The notes under the pieces: generated by a model
Database searches by the model: none
Told to the model about the DNA's origin: nothing
Seen by the model: only the letters and a program-made list of their open reading frames with translations
Assembly: GCA_963556495.2 (NCBI GenBank)
Contig: OY747715.1
Location: forward strand, 12,451,239-12,515,238
Direction: 5' to 3'
DNA length: 64,000 bases
Source of the DNA: Valencia hispanica
Lineage: Eukaryota; Chordata; Actinopteri; Cyprinodontiformes; Valenciidae
Made by a program: the position numbers and the translations under genes
Part shown: positions 49,882 to 60,939 of the stretch, piece by piece
Position numbering within the stretch: position 1 is the first letter of the stretch
How the letters are laid out: each line of letters begins with the position of its first letter

Positions 49882-50845
49882 GCAACGTTTATGGCCAAAA
49901 GTCATTTCGTACACCGTACAAAGACATCAATATTCAGTTTACCAAAAGACGTGTTTCAAACACAAAGTTGATTTCCATAGTTTGTCAAATGTCATGCAGC
50001 CAAAACCATTGAAACATTTACATGAGAGAAAATCAACATTCTACTCATATGTTCAATGGACGACCCAGAAAAGCCACCTGCGAAGATCAACACTCAGTTG
50101 TGCGTTTGTCATTTCTCTCACCTGGTTGTTTAGGTACTGCTAAGTGGATTCCAGATTACGAGTATTCTCATGCTAATTGGGTCTTTTGGAAATTAATTTG
50201 CTTGCATAACCTCTTTTAATTGCACAATTATAACAATGTCAATGGAAGCACGATACTTACCTGGGAGGATTAGAAATTGAAATCACTATGTGCTGGCAAA
50301 AGCAACTGTTTTATATCCGAGAGTTATTGACCATTTGAAGAATCTTTGATAAATTGGACACTTCCAAAGGTTTTTTATTTTCCTCGAAGCCCAGGGAGAT
50401 TTCTGACTCGAGTCTTTAATTGCTCTGACTTTCAGCAAATTTGGATGATACAGCAAGAGTAGAAAAAAAAGAAAAACTTGAGAGATGAAGATATAAGCTT
50501 TTTTGAAGACTTAGATTGTATTGAGGAGGTGGTGGACACGCCAGCCATGTGTTGAATCAAAGCAATGAGATGAATCAGTAAAATCCTTCATGATGGTTTT
50601 GTATCAAATCAGCATCCATCGAGACAGTCTGGTTGGCGCAGTGGGCCAAGACCATTTTCTGAGTGGTGATGCGTTCCAGTGGAACATCCTATTACAAAGG
50701 GCAATATAATAGAGGAGCTTTGAGTGCAATGGAATATCAAAAAAGGAGAAGGTCCTAAGGAAGGATGAGGATGACTAATTTCTGAAATGTGTCCCATGTG
50801 TGGGGTTTGATCTGACACATTGGATCTTTTGAGAAAAGTATCATC

Positions 50846-50917
50846 TAGCAGAGGATTGTTTGGATCCATCGACCTCTGGGTTATGGGGCCAGCACGCTCC
50901 AGTTGCACCACTCTGCT
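50846..50917 (-). pseudogene. tRNA-iMet (CAT), unit 47, family B lesions
   Basis: Same as unit 18. Confidence 0.83.
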
Positions 50918-50919
50918 TG

Positions 50920-50992
50920 CACCCCAGATGGGACTCGAACCCACAATCCCTGGCTTAGGAGGCCAGTGCCTTATCCATTAGGCCACTGGGGC
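50920..50992 (-). tRNA. tRNA-Arg (CCT), unit 47, intact
   Basis: Identical to unit 18 Arg; the last tRNA-Arg of the array. Confidence 0.94.
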
Positions 50993-51944
50993 ACAATGTT
51001 TATCGCCAAAAGTCATTTCGTACACCGTACAAAGACATCAATATTCAGTTTACCAAAAGACGTGTTTCAAACACAAAGTTGATTTCCATAGTTTGTCAAA
51101 TGTCATGCAGCCAAAACCATTGAAACATTTACATGAGAGAAAATCAACATTCTACTCAGATGTTCAATGGACGACCCAGAAAAGCCACCTGCGAAGATCA
51201 ACACTCAGTTGTGCGTTTGTCATTTCTCTCACCTGGTTGTTTAGGTACTGCTAAGTGGATTCCAGATTACGAGTATTCTCATGCTAATTGGGTCTTTTGG
51301 AAATTTATTTGCTTGCATAACCTCTTTTAATTGCACAATTATAACAATGTCAATGGAAGTACGATACTTACCTGGGAGGATTAGAAATTGAAATCACTAT
51401 GTGCTGGCAAAAGCAACTGTTTTATATCCGAGAGTTATTGACCATTTGAAGAATCTTTGAAAAATTGGACACTTCCAAAGATTTTAATTTTCCTCGAAGC
51501 ACAGGAAGATTTCCAACTCGAGTCTTTAATTGCTCTGACTTTCAGCAAATTTGGATGATACAGCAAGAGTAGAAAAAAAGAAAAACTTGAGAGATGAAGA
51601 TATAAGCTTTTTTGAAGACTTAGACTTTGTTTTGAAGAGGTGGTGGACACGCCAGCCATGTGTTGAATCAAAGCCATGACATGAATCAGTAAAATCCTTG
51701 ATGATGGTTTTATTTCAAATCAGCATCCATCGAGACAGTCTGGTTGGCGCAGTGGGCCAAGACCATTTTTTGAGTGGTGATGCGTTCCAGTGGAACATCC
51801 TATTACAAAGGGGGATATAATAGAGGAGCTTTGAGTGCAATGGAATATCAAAAAAGGTCTTAAGGAAGGATGACTAATTTCTGAGATGTGTCCCATGTGC
51901 GGGGTTTAATCTTACACATTGGATGTTTTGTGAAAAGTATCGTC

Positions 51945-51995
51945 TAGCAGAGGATGGTTTCGATCCATCGACCTCTGGGTTTTGGGCCCAGCACG
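51945..51995 (-). pseudogene. tRNA-iMet fragment, unit 48, cut by the array boundary
   Basis: The 3' ~51 nt of an A-like iMet remain: T arm, anticodon arm and part of the D arm. The anticodon loop is CCCAAAA, so the anticodon is no longer CAT. Array sequence stops within the D stem and unrelated AT-rich DNA follows. Confidence 0.9.
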
Positions 51996-52137
51996 TAATA
52001 ATTAAATTATGAATTAATTAAATTATTTGATTAATCGAATAAAATTAGACCGCCTTTCCATAGCACAGGAAGTACGTTCAATTGACTTTTGGCTGAGGCT
52101 TTGTGTTTTTTGAAGCATCTGTTAAAGCATGTAGCTT
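51996..52137. other. AT-rich flank at the array boundary
   Basis: Starts with ~45 bp of almost pure A/T made of repeated AATTAA/TTAAAT words, then ordinary unique sequence. No gene seen. Confidence 0.6.
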
Positions 52138-52142
52138 TTAGC

Positions 52143-52882
52143 TGTCAGGATCCGGCAGGATCCAGCTGAGGGAGCCATTTCCTCTTCCTTCCACAGGTGC
52201 TGAGAATTGGGCTGACACACCTGGAGCTGGTTACCTCATCAGCGCTGGCAGCATTTTGCAGGAGCGGTTCCACCAGATGACCGTCAGACGATGCCGTTCC
52301 TAGGAGTGGTAATTTACCTCAATTCTTACCTTCTGCGTGAGTTATCCTGCCTCGACTTACCTATATTATCATCTGTGTTCTCCAGTCGTCCTCCCGAGCT
52401 GCTTCCGCTGTTCTGGATTCCTTCGTTGAGTCCCCTGTGTCACTCTGAAATCTCAGTCTCCTACTCCACCACCGACGTTCGTCTCTCTGGGGCTTGTGGC
52501 CGCTCCTCCATCACACTGCTGTCACTGCTCCAGGTTGTTCCGCTCCGACCTTCAGCACTACCAACACCTGCAACAAAGGAAGACTCGCCTGGTATTCCTA
52601 CGGCTCTCAATAATCTCCGGCCTCCAATTCCTTACCCACTCTCCAGTCCAGATCTTCAGTTCCTCCAGTGAGTCATTCGTTCATCTGCAATCTTCCACAT
52701 CATTCTTAAAAAACCTTCACCTTATATCCTTACCTTCCAGTGGCGTCCTCCGTGTTCCATCAACCCAGTCCGCTCTCCTCAGAACTCGACCTGCAGAACT
52801 TTAATAAAGCTTCTTAAATCTTTCTCTGAGTCCCGAGTGTAACTGTGTATGCTTAAGACTCAGTTCTGTGACAACCATGACA
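52143..52882 (+). mobile_element. Solo LTR of a Gypsy-type retrotransposon
   Basis: A 740-bp segment beginning TGTCAGGATC and ending CCATGACA, so the termini form the short TG...CA inverted repeat typical of LTRs. It is flanked by an exact 5-bp direct repeat TTAGC at 52,138-52,142 and 52,883-52,887; a 5-bp duplication is usual for Gypsy/Ty3 elements. A poly(A) signal AATAAA lies near 52,803. No internal retroviral coding region adjoins it, hence solo. The ORFs inside (for example 52,291-52,671) are not gene-like. Confidence 0.8.
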
Positions 52883-52887
52883 TTAGC

Positions 52888-53495
52888 ACTTGATGACGTT
52901 ATAAGCCTATTCTCAAACAGATTCTACTAGTTTCATGATTTATGAACAGATATTGACTTCCATGAAGCTATGCACACTTAGTGGGTCTGTGTTGATGATT
53001 TGTTAGTTTATATGTCACACATGGGTGCACTTTGAGCATCTAAGAAAGAACCTTTCTTTCTCATGTACATAGTAACATTTTGATCCAAGGGTTCTTGCAG
53101 GGTTTAAAAAAAACAATATTAAGTTTTGTATTAAATCCGTTCAATTTGAGGTTCTAAACAGTCTAAAATAAGCCCAGATCTCCCATGTAACGTCCTAAAT
53201 AGCTTCTATGTAGATCTTAAACATTTAATTATTCACTGTCTCCTCAACATTTTTTTTTTTTTTACTTTTTTTTCACCAGTCGTTGCACATGTTGGTTCTC
53301 AGGAATTTAGATTACATCTTGACAAAATAACACAGACCTTGATTCATGGCAGCAGACATTCTTGTCGTAAGAAACTTAAAGCCAGGTGGTCAGCCTTAGT
53401 GAATTGATGAAAAAAAATTCAAGCTTTGAGGCCAAGCTAAAGAAAACACAGGACGGTTAAAATTAGCACCTTTAAAATCAAAAGATACCTCACTG
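52888..53495. other. No gene seen; poly-T tract
   Basis: Unique-looking AT-rich DNA. A T14 tract at 53,250-53,263 followed by AC and T8 may mark an old retroposed tail, but no element body is recognisable. Confidence 0.4.
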
Positions 53496-53865
53496 TGTTA
53501 TGTCCCTATGCTTGTGTTTTGAGTTTAGACACACCTGTAACTCACCTTTGATGATTGAGAAGTCAGACACTCATTAATTCCAAGTACCTCCACATGCATC
53601 AATTAACAGTCTTCTCCTCCATTGATCAGTCTGCCATATTTAAGAAGCCTTCACTCACCTACACCTTGTTCTATCATCTGGTTCCCCAGCTCAGAACTCC
53701 TTCATCGTTTCTGCAGCACTTACCCTGTTTTTACATCCTACTAGATCGACTCTCGACTCTTCCAGCTAGATCAATCTCCTTATCTTCAACCCATCGCAGA
53801 TTCCGCTGCTTCCTAGTCCTGCATCTGATTGCTTGGCTTTAATAAACAACCAGGAATCACATCCA
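53496..53865 (+). mobile_element. Possible LTR remnant
   Basis: Starts TGTTATGTCC, has a TATA-like TATTTAAG at 53,637-53,644 and an AATAAA at 53,841-53,846, the arrangement of an LTR promoter and poly(A) signal. It resembles the solo LTR upstream in C/T-rich composition. The 3' end cannot be placed because a MITE-like element follows directly; no target duplication was found. Confidence 0.35.
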
Positions 53866-54398
53866 GGCCATGTACACACGTAGCTGGGCCTTTTTAAAAA
53901 CAAATATCCTCACCACCTCGTTTAAAAAAACTCTGTCCACACCTATCCACATAAATGCGTTGTTAAGCACATTCATAGACATGCCAAACCTGTAGGGGGC
54001 AGTAGTTTCCCCAAATCCTATTCACTCAGAGGAACTTTCTATGTTCTAACTTCTACATAGAGCAGTAATTGAGCCTGTAAAAACACGCAACCAAAAAGCG
54101 ATTGAACAATCGAGGATGCTAACACATCTCTGAGGGCATAGATGCTGTTTCTGAGTGTAAACACAAGTCGCACAAGTGATGTCGGAGGATTTTTGTGACG
54201 GAAAGTGACATTGCTGAGCCGAAAACTCCGGTTATTTCTGTCCACACGCAAACGCTTAAAACGGAGAAAACGCAAATCTCCGTTTTGGCTGGAGTTTTTA
54301 GGAATAATTGTTTTCTGTGATAAAAATTGGGTTTTCGTGTAAATGAGAGGCCAAATCGCAGGGAAATATCTGCGTCTTTCCTTCGTGTAAACAGGGCC
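53866..54398. mobile_element. MITE-like non-autonomous DNA transposon
   Basis: The left end GGCCATGTACACACGTAGC and the reverse complement of the right end GGCCCTGTTTACACGAAGG match at 14 of 19 positions. The interior has a self-complementary stretch (ACTCCGG... to ...GGCTGGAGT, about 54,224-54,296). A CCA trinucleotide abuts both ends and could be a 3-bp target duplication. There is no transposase. Superfamily not assigned. Confidence 0.5.
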
Positions 54399-54401
54399 CC
54401 A

Positions 54402-56360
54402 CTGGTTTGTGTTTCTTGACACATCCTCTTGCCAAATACCATAAAGTAGTAGCTAGATTATTAAAAGTTTTAAATAAAGTAAAACAAGATGCTTTTGGTT
54501 TTGTATGTGACTGTATATTATTAGGGACAAGAATGCTACTTACATTTAAGCCTTCTAGCAGGAACATGAGGCACAGTTTAAAGCCAATTTATGGGAGTGA
54601 TAACTGATAATGCCAGCTATTTAATACAATATTAACATTCAAAGCAGATGGTTAGTTATAGTTGTTTTGCTTTCGGTCATATTTTAAAGGTTTTCAGTTA
54701 AAACCTACCCCGATCTTAATACTTCATTATTTCTTTCTTTTTAATCATGCATCTTCCTAAAGAATGCAATGTGTTTCTCACTTTGACATAATACTCTAAA
54801 TAAACCAGTTCAACCAGCAAAAATCCAGTGTAAAAGACATAATATTCATAATATTATGCAACGGTCAGCAGGGGGGAGTTTTTTAATATTGTTTAAAGCA
54901 GTTGTAAGACAGTTCATGTAAAGAAATGTAGATGACTATAGGATTTTAGCTGTTCTGGGTGGAAGAAAAGACTAACAATTCCACAATTTTTCCCATTACA
55001 TGTATAGAATTGGTTATTCTTACATATATACCAAAGGTTCACATACAGTTAAGAAATGGGAGCATAAAATGTTCAAGCTTTGCTTTATTGGGTTCTTTTC
55101 CTACATTAAGGACCTATATGGAACAAAAAACATAAATTGTATAAATTCATAGCTATGTATGTGCCACTGAATGCCAGAGATACCATAAGACTGCTCAATT
55201 TCTCAACATTAATTATGACTTTATATGCAAAGAGTGATTTAGCCTCTGTCAGCGACACTTTCCATTTCTTTTTTCCAAAGTACAATTCAGAGACCCACTT
55301 AATATATAGCTTCACTTCACAAACACACTTTCAGCAGTGAAGCCCTCAGAAAGTGTATGTGCCAGGGAAATCACTTGGAGGAGGGGGAATATACAATTTG
55401 TTGTGCTTAGAGCAGATATGCTGCAATCAGCAAAAAAAACAGCTTCAGAAGAGTTTTGCTCCCATTTAGGGCTGCTTTCACTGCACATTTCCACTTTAAC
55501 AGCTGAGAGGGAGGCCCGCTGCTTTAATTGGTTTGTCTCACCTGCTGAGACCTACACATACTCTGGTGACAGGTAAACAAAAGTGTCAAGATGACAGGAG
55601 GAGATTGCTTAAGTAGTCAGCTGACTCAGAGAGCATCAGAGCCAAACACTTGAAGCTGGATTAATACACCAGAGCGCAAAAGTGATGAAATATTCAGCCA
55701 CACTGCTTGTTAAGTGCATTCACAGCACTTTGACTCTGACCAGATAAAAGGTGCAGGGTTTCTGTGGTACCAGACTGAGCCAACAGCCATTATGAGTTTT
55801 AGGTAATACACACAAGAATTAATCTATTGATCTATTCAACCAGAATTTAAAGGTCTCATTCACTTAATATTTTAATACATTTGCTGTGGTCTCCAGTATG
55901 AATGAATGCCTTGTGAGCCGTTTTACATGGAATAAAAGCTCTGGCGTTCTTGTTTCAGGAGATTGCAGTTGGTCAGAGAAGTGGGTGTGGGGACAAGTCA
56001 GGATGACGAGTCTAACTCATTACTATTTACAATATGCAAACATCTCGGCTCTGATTGGCTAACAGCAATGCAACTCTTATGCTGCCTTCAAACAAATAAT
56101 TAGCTTACTTTGCTGTTGGTGTTCCAAGACAAATTCCAACAGTTTCTTCCTCAGCTCCTCTTTCTTGGGTAAAAAATGCAATGCTCATGTGCTATGTCTA
56201 CAAATAAACCAAGCCCCACCCTGTTCTACCGTGGTGGAGAGATGCTAACAATTAGTTTTGTTGCTACAATTTAGTTTCGGCACTTAGCTTCTAATAGCAG
56301 AGACATGGTCTGGTCTCTCCAGGCTCCAAAAACAGCCTTCCCATGGTCAGTCGCAAACCA
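54402..56360. other. Intergenic, no gene seen
   Basis: About 2 kb of AT-rich DNA with stop codons in all frames at short intervals. Short open frames near 55,137-55,576 have no recognisable domain. Confidence 0.5.
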
Positions 56361-58170
56361 AGGTAGGCAAGACCATGAAAACTAATTTTCCCTGTGACGT
56401 AGAAGGGGCGTACTTTTTCTAACTCGCTCGTTTTGGCATCTCTTCATGCCTGGAAAATACAAAAAAAATACAAAAAATGGAGCTGAGAGTGGGGCTTTGA
56501 GGGTAGAGCCAGATGATTGACACCCACCAAACTCTGAACCGATGTAGCTACGAGTTACCTGAGCTAACCCAGTGCTAACCGAAACTAACGGAGGTTAGCG
56601 GGCTCTTTTACCCAGAAAACCATAGTTGAGCGACTCTGCTATCCCTCTGCTACGGGGCAAACCGTTAGCCACCAGCGCTAGTGCTGACCGCTCATCTGAG
56701 ACCTGACAATTAAAAGGACACACCCCTTCATAATTTCAAGCTTAAATTACATCTAAATGGATGAGTTATAAAAAAATCTCCCCCCTGAGAGTTGTGTTCA
56801 GGGAGATATACCTAGTTTGTCACCCCACACAACATTTTAAAAGTTGGTCAGATGTTTACATTTTGGTCTTAGCTGACTAAAACACATTTTTCTGCAATAT
56901 GGGGAAGCTACATTATTTAGCTGGTGGGGGAGGGGGGGGTGCAGCTTATTTCGGGGGGGTTCCCGTTTTTATTTAACCCCTTAACATTTTTACTCCCATT
57001 GGCAGTGTGTTAAATATTTCCGGGTCAAAACGGCCCTTTTTGACACTCTATGTACATATTCATATCATACATAATTTAAAAAGGGACAGGTTGAGGTAGG
57101 TTCTGAAGTTTTTCTGAATGATCGCTCTGTTCTAGATCAGTGTTTTTTTTTCTCCAAAAGGAGCCGTGGTCGATTCACTGTCACTGCTGTGTATGTGAGT
57201 GAGCCATCTTCCTTTATAGAAGATCATTGTTGCTCCCACTGAGCGACAATGATGTGGTTAAGTCAAACAACCGGCTTTGTTAAAATAACAAGAGGTACTT
57301 GCAAACCAGTTAATAACAACAGCAAACAGAAAACACAGCAACAAGCCCAGCATCTTCCATGTCAAGTTTCCTGATACACTCAGAAAGAAAAATAATGTAA
57401 TGTCCAACTCACCGTTCTTAGCTGCACCTGCATATCCACAGAGCTATCATCTCAAACGAAAACAATCCTTTTACACTTAGTTAATGTACTCCAATAAAGT
57501 ACTCAGTCCGCAAGTCTTCCTCAATCCAACTCTGCCACTAAAAACCTTTGTAAATTCCTGTCTTGAATGTATTTCTACGAATGTTTACGTCATGACTACC
57601 AGTTAGCATGCTCTTAATAACGTGCTTCTACTGCCACCAACTGGTAAGAAGTGTGGACCAGAATGTCATTTTAGGGTCATGTCCATTCTGCATCCTTCTG
57701 AGAACCCGTCCTCCCTGGTCTACATAGGACGAGTCCTTCTTTGACCGGGTAGACCGAATGTTAGCGGCTGTGAATTTGGACAGTCTAGCCTTCAGATTAA
57801 TTCTCGCCCCTTCCACAGCGAATGTCCTGTCGCCTAGCAACCATGACGACGGTAAACACAAGCTGGTAAAAATGGAGCTATAAATCTTCCCGAGTTTTCT
57901 TATGGTTTTTTTTTTTTATTCTAGAGGCGCTATAGCAGTTTTATCCTCACCGGCATGCTTTAAATCGCCGGCAGAGAGGTAATCATATTTTATTTACTTC
58001 TACAGCATTACAAGTTAATTTCAGCTAGTTTCATGGATAATTTCAGCAACTGAGTGAATGGTGATCAAATGTACACACTTAATATATTCTATATACTATA
58101 TACAAACTACATATTACATAATAACACTTTCTAGTATTCAGTTGATTAAAAAAATTATTTGTGTGTAGAA
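56361..58170. other. Intergenic, likely old repeats
   Basis: Contains repeated GCTAAC/TTAGC-rich sequence around 56,560-56,690 and homopolymer runs, suggestive of decayed mobile elements I cannot name. No coding region supported. Confidence 0.35.
56923..56959 (+). repeat. G-rich tract, potential quadruplex
   Basis: G5, A, G8, a 13-nt gap, then G7. Enough guanine runs for an intramolecular quadruplex if the second run is split. Confidence 0.45.
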
Positions 58171-58171
58171 T

Positions 58172-58191
58172 ACACACACACACACACACAC
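58172..58191. repeat. (AC)n microsatellite
   Basis: Ten perfect AC dinucleotides, 20 bp. Confidence 0.95.
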
Positions 58192-58267
58192 TTTCTGAAT
58201 AAAAAACTGAATAGATTTTTTTAAACAACCAGTGCAACAATAACTTATAACATTTTTATGTTTTTAA

Positions 58268-58438
58268 ACACCACTGCACGTCATAACAGCATGCACTCTT
58301 CTCCACATCTGCCTCATTGCTGATGACATTGTGGCCCCTGGGGATGAACTTGAAGATGATGTAGCAGAGGATGAGGCTGGTTTGGAGAAATCAGCAGTGC
58401 TCTCTGTTGGGACAAACTGTCTTCTCAACATGTCTTAA
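58268..58438 (+). pseudogene. PIF/Harbinger-like transposase C-terminal relic
   Basis: An open stretch without a start codon, bounded by TAA at 58,265 and TAA at 58,436. It includes HVITACTLLHICLIADD, resembling the conserved C-terminal LHN-I-C segment of DDE_Tnp_4 (HARBI1-like) transposases, followed by an acidic tail (DELEDDVAEDE). The usual LHN asparagine is missing. No upstream transposase domain remains, so it is a broken fragment of a transposon or of a HARBI1-derived gene. Confidence 0.45.
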
Positions 58439-60939
58439 TGATGCGGCCATCAATTGAATCAGTCCAGGACGACGTAGTGGAGAGTGTGAAGAAGCTACCC
58501 TAAGCCCTCTCTGCAGACCAACCTGCGTGATGTTGTCCCCCTCTTCAACCAGAAAAGACCAACTAGAGGTCTCAGCTCCATCCACATCTCTGATCTTTAT
58601 TCAGCTGATCCAGGGAAATGGCCAGTTTATTTTAATAAAGCTTAAAGAACGGTACAGGAAGAGGTCATTCAGGTTAATCCTGCATGAATAATTACAAATA
58701 ACTACACAATAATTTATTCTCATGTCAATTTTTGCTATTTCTTTTTCAAGTCATTTTAAATTGTTCAAACTAAGCTTTATGTTCATATCTTTAAAAAACT
58801 TTGATAATAATGTAACTGTTAATAAAATGACTTGATATTTACTATTTGTTTTAATGAATTTATTTATAACAACCATCGAACAACTAATTAACCAATGTGA
58901 CTAAAACATAAATTAACAGTGGATCCATCCAGTCCCTCCTCTCCTCTCCTCAGCCTCCCTTTGCTGCTTCATCAGTAATAAATTATGTATTGGATGAACT
59001 GCTGCACATGCACCTATAGTACTTTTTTTTAATAAGAAACAAAACTAAATCTAATTTGTTTTTGGCCAACAAGGGGTGACATTCACCTCCAGATCCACCA
59101 GAATTGTCCTCATAAAATAAATAGAAAATAAGTTAGGGTGAGAAACATGGCAGCCGTGGTAATTAGGTAATTAACACAAGAGATCACATACTGAGATCAC
59201 AGGTTCTGTAGTTTTTGAGGCTTAATGAGACTCCTTTAAGCATAAGGTGTGCAACTGGATTTATTCTTCTACCACCCTGCCACCGTGGCCCAATTTTGCC
59301 CCGGTAAAGAGGTAATAATTAAAAGAGTACAGTAAAACTCACACATACTCAATAAATAGATCATAATGATTTAAAAACTAATTAAAATATATATATGCAA
59401 TGTTATAAATAGTTAAACAATAATTAATTTGTGTTTAAAACATATTAATAGGTTAAAACAGTACAGATTCATGTAAAATGGTTGAAATATATGTTGAGAC
59501 CCTTATTTTGAAAGGAAACTTGGCAGCGTGACTCCTGTGACCAGCCACAGCAAACGGGGTTGTTCTTTTTGTTTTGTTTTTTCTTTCTGCTGCAAAAGAG
59601 GGAGATATGCAGACAGTCCTTGCGGAGCTTCTGCCTAAATAAGAGAAGAAAATTATTAAACCAGATAAGAGTCTACATAAAACCATTCCTTTGGTACTCT
59701 GTACGATGTATTTTTGTTTTTTTGACCTGTCCTTGCCTTGGTGACCGTTGTGCACATTACTGAACCGGACTTGGTGAGTTCAGAAATTGTATTGCATGTC
59801 ATGCAAGAAATATTTTTTTGTGATATATCGTTCATTTCATGTGAATGGAAAGTGAAGGTAGTGGATTTATGTTTTTTATGTTAAAATGGTGGATAAAAAC
59901 GCATTGGTGCTTAATTGACACACAGGCTGTAATTCAAAGGCCTTTGATGCTGCTTTGTCGGCCATTTTGGCATCACCTTGTTCAGCACAGATTGCGCTGA
60001 AACTGACTTTTAGTGACATTTAAAAGCTACCTGTCTATTTAGTTTTAATTATTTATGCACATTATTTTGTTGTTATGTTAGGCCATTAGAGTTGGATCGG
60101 AAAATTTTGAGCTAATGTTGAAGTTGGATTTGGAGAGCAAGAAACAAGATGGCGAGCTACCCACGGACCCATTGAACGGTGCTGAGCAGGAGAAAACTCC
60201 CCCTGCTGACCGTTGCGTTCTTTCACTGAAAGAAAACTGGTAGGATTTATCCATACACCTCTGCAGATGAACCAGTTTTTTCCTTTCCTTCTGGGTTTAT
60301 TCAGTCTTTTGCTGAACTGTTTTCAGTTTTGAACATTTTATCATTTTTTTTGTTGGTTTATCATACATCTTAATGCTGTAAGTAAAATTTAACTAATTTT
60401 GTTAGGTTAAAACAAAATAAGGAATGGTTTCAATCTAAAGTTGAACTAAACTAAACTTGAATTAAATCTTAGAACCAAATAACTAAACCTGATTTAAAAT
60501 AACACAATGTTAACTCTAATAGGTTAAAAGATACACTTGAACTTAGAACTTGAAATTAATAAAAACAATAACCTAGGTTGGACATAACATTCTTTTAAGG
60601 TCAAATAAGAGGTTTTAAATTAAAAAAATGGATAGATGCACAAAAAGTACTGGAGCAAAAAAGGGAAAGAAAATATATTGTTTTCCTTGAATTGGTGTTG
60701 AATGTCTTTGTCATTTGTATGTCAACTGTTTATTCTGTTTTTCTACATAAATATTAAGCCGGCAATTTAAAATTATCTTCTGGTCTGTGGTCTTTATCAT
60801 AGGTGATACTCATTCCTACTCTATTAGCCGAACCTAACTAGCCTTAGAAAACTGTAACTACTTTAGTAGTGTTACAGGTAATTGAACCCTCAAACTATTT
60901 TCCCGACCCAGACCTAAAAAATAGGTTAAGTCCGGCAAA
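58439..60939. other. Intergenic, no gene seen; may hide the retroelement 5' end
   Basis: AT-rich, stops in every frame. A 5' LTR and primer-binding site of the retroelement beginning at 60,940 would be expected in the right part of this interval, but I could not fix LTR ends. Confidence 0.4.

Larger units (their letters stand above)
43974..50608. repeat. Two-unit higher-order repeat (units 41-46)
   Basis: Odd units 41 and 43 share the Arg T-stem change; even units 42, 44 and 46 share the 9-nt iMet deletion and A1 Arg; units 45 and 47 share leader changes. Corresponding units lie 2,211-2,212 bp apart, so the amplified block here is a dimer. Confidence 0.88.
1..51995 (-). repeat. Tandem array of ~48 units (~1,111 bp) each carrying a tRNA-Arg/tRNA-iMet pair
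   Basis: Aligning on a constant word (first copy at 226) gives 48 occurrences to 51,720. Spacings are mostly 1,110-1,112 bp, with 1,102-1,104 bp (small deletions), 951 bp (three units) and 936 bp (one unit). Every unit has the same orientation, and all tRNA genes read leftward on the minus strand. The rest of the unit, about 960 bp, has no supported gene. The array starts outside the window and ends inside an iMet gene. Units differ from one another by only a few percent, which is what unequal crossing-over and gene conversion produce. Vertebrate tRNA gene arrays are known (for example Xenopus tDNA repeats and zebrafish tRNA clusters); this particular pair is identified here from sequence alone. 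Confidence 0.97.
12571..51995. repeat. Family B block (units 13-48)
   Basis: Defined by the spacer words ATCAAAAAAGGAGAAGG and GTATTCTCATGC, and by iMet copies with a fixed set of lesions. Two units (20 and 24) carry A-like iMet genes inside this block. The last units (46-48) regain A-like spacer words (AAAAATTGGACACTTCC), so the array edge is mosaic. Confidence 0.85.

Noticed and set aside
1..51995. More than a hundred short ORFs (60-127 codons) repeated in the array on both strands
   Set aside because: They are the same frames repeated with the unit, run through tRNA genes and spacer, overlap on both strands, and are broken by the small indels between units. One recurrent minus-strand peptide (SGLTDKALASLARDCGFESR) is simply tRNA-Arg translated.
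1..51995. CRISPR-like regular spacing
   Set aside because: The whole ~1.1-kb unit is repeated with no unique spacers, and it carries eukaryotic tRNA genes.
1..51995. Assembly artefact as the cause of the array
   Set aside because: Units differ by private substitutions and indels with ordered higher-order structure, which copy-paste assembly errors would not produce; exact copy number may still be wrong.
52291..52804. ORFs of 126 and 102 codons
   Set aside because: They lie inside the solo LTR, overlap each other in different frames and have low-complexity Ser/Pro/Leu composition from C/T-rich DNA.
54039..54567. Three overlapping minus-strand ORFs of 89-127 codons
   Set aside because: They mostly fall within the MITE-like element and its edge, and no domain is visible.
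57628..57861. 77-codon minus-strand ORF
   Set aside because: No recognisable domain and the sequence around it looks like decayed repeat.
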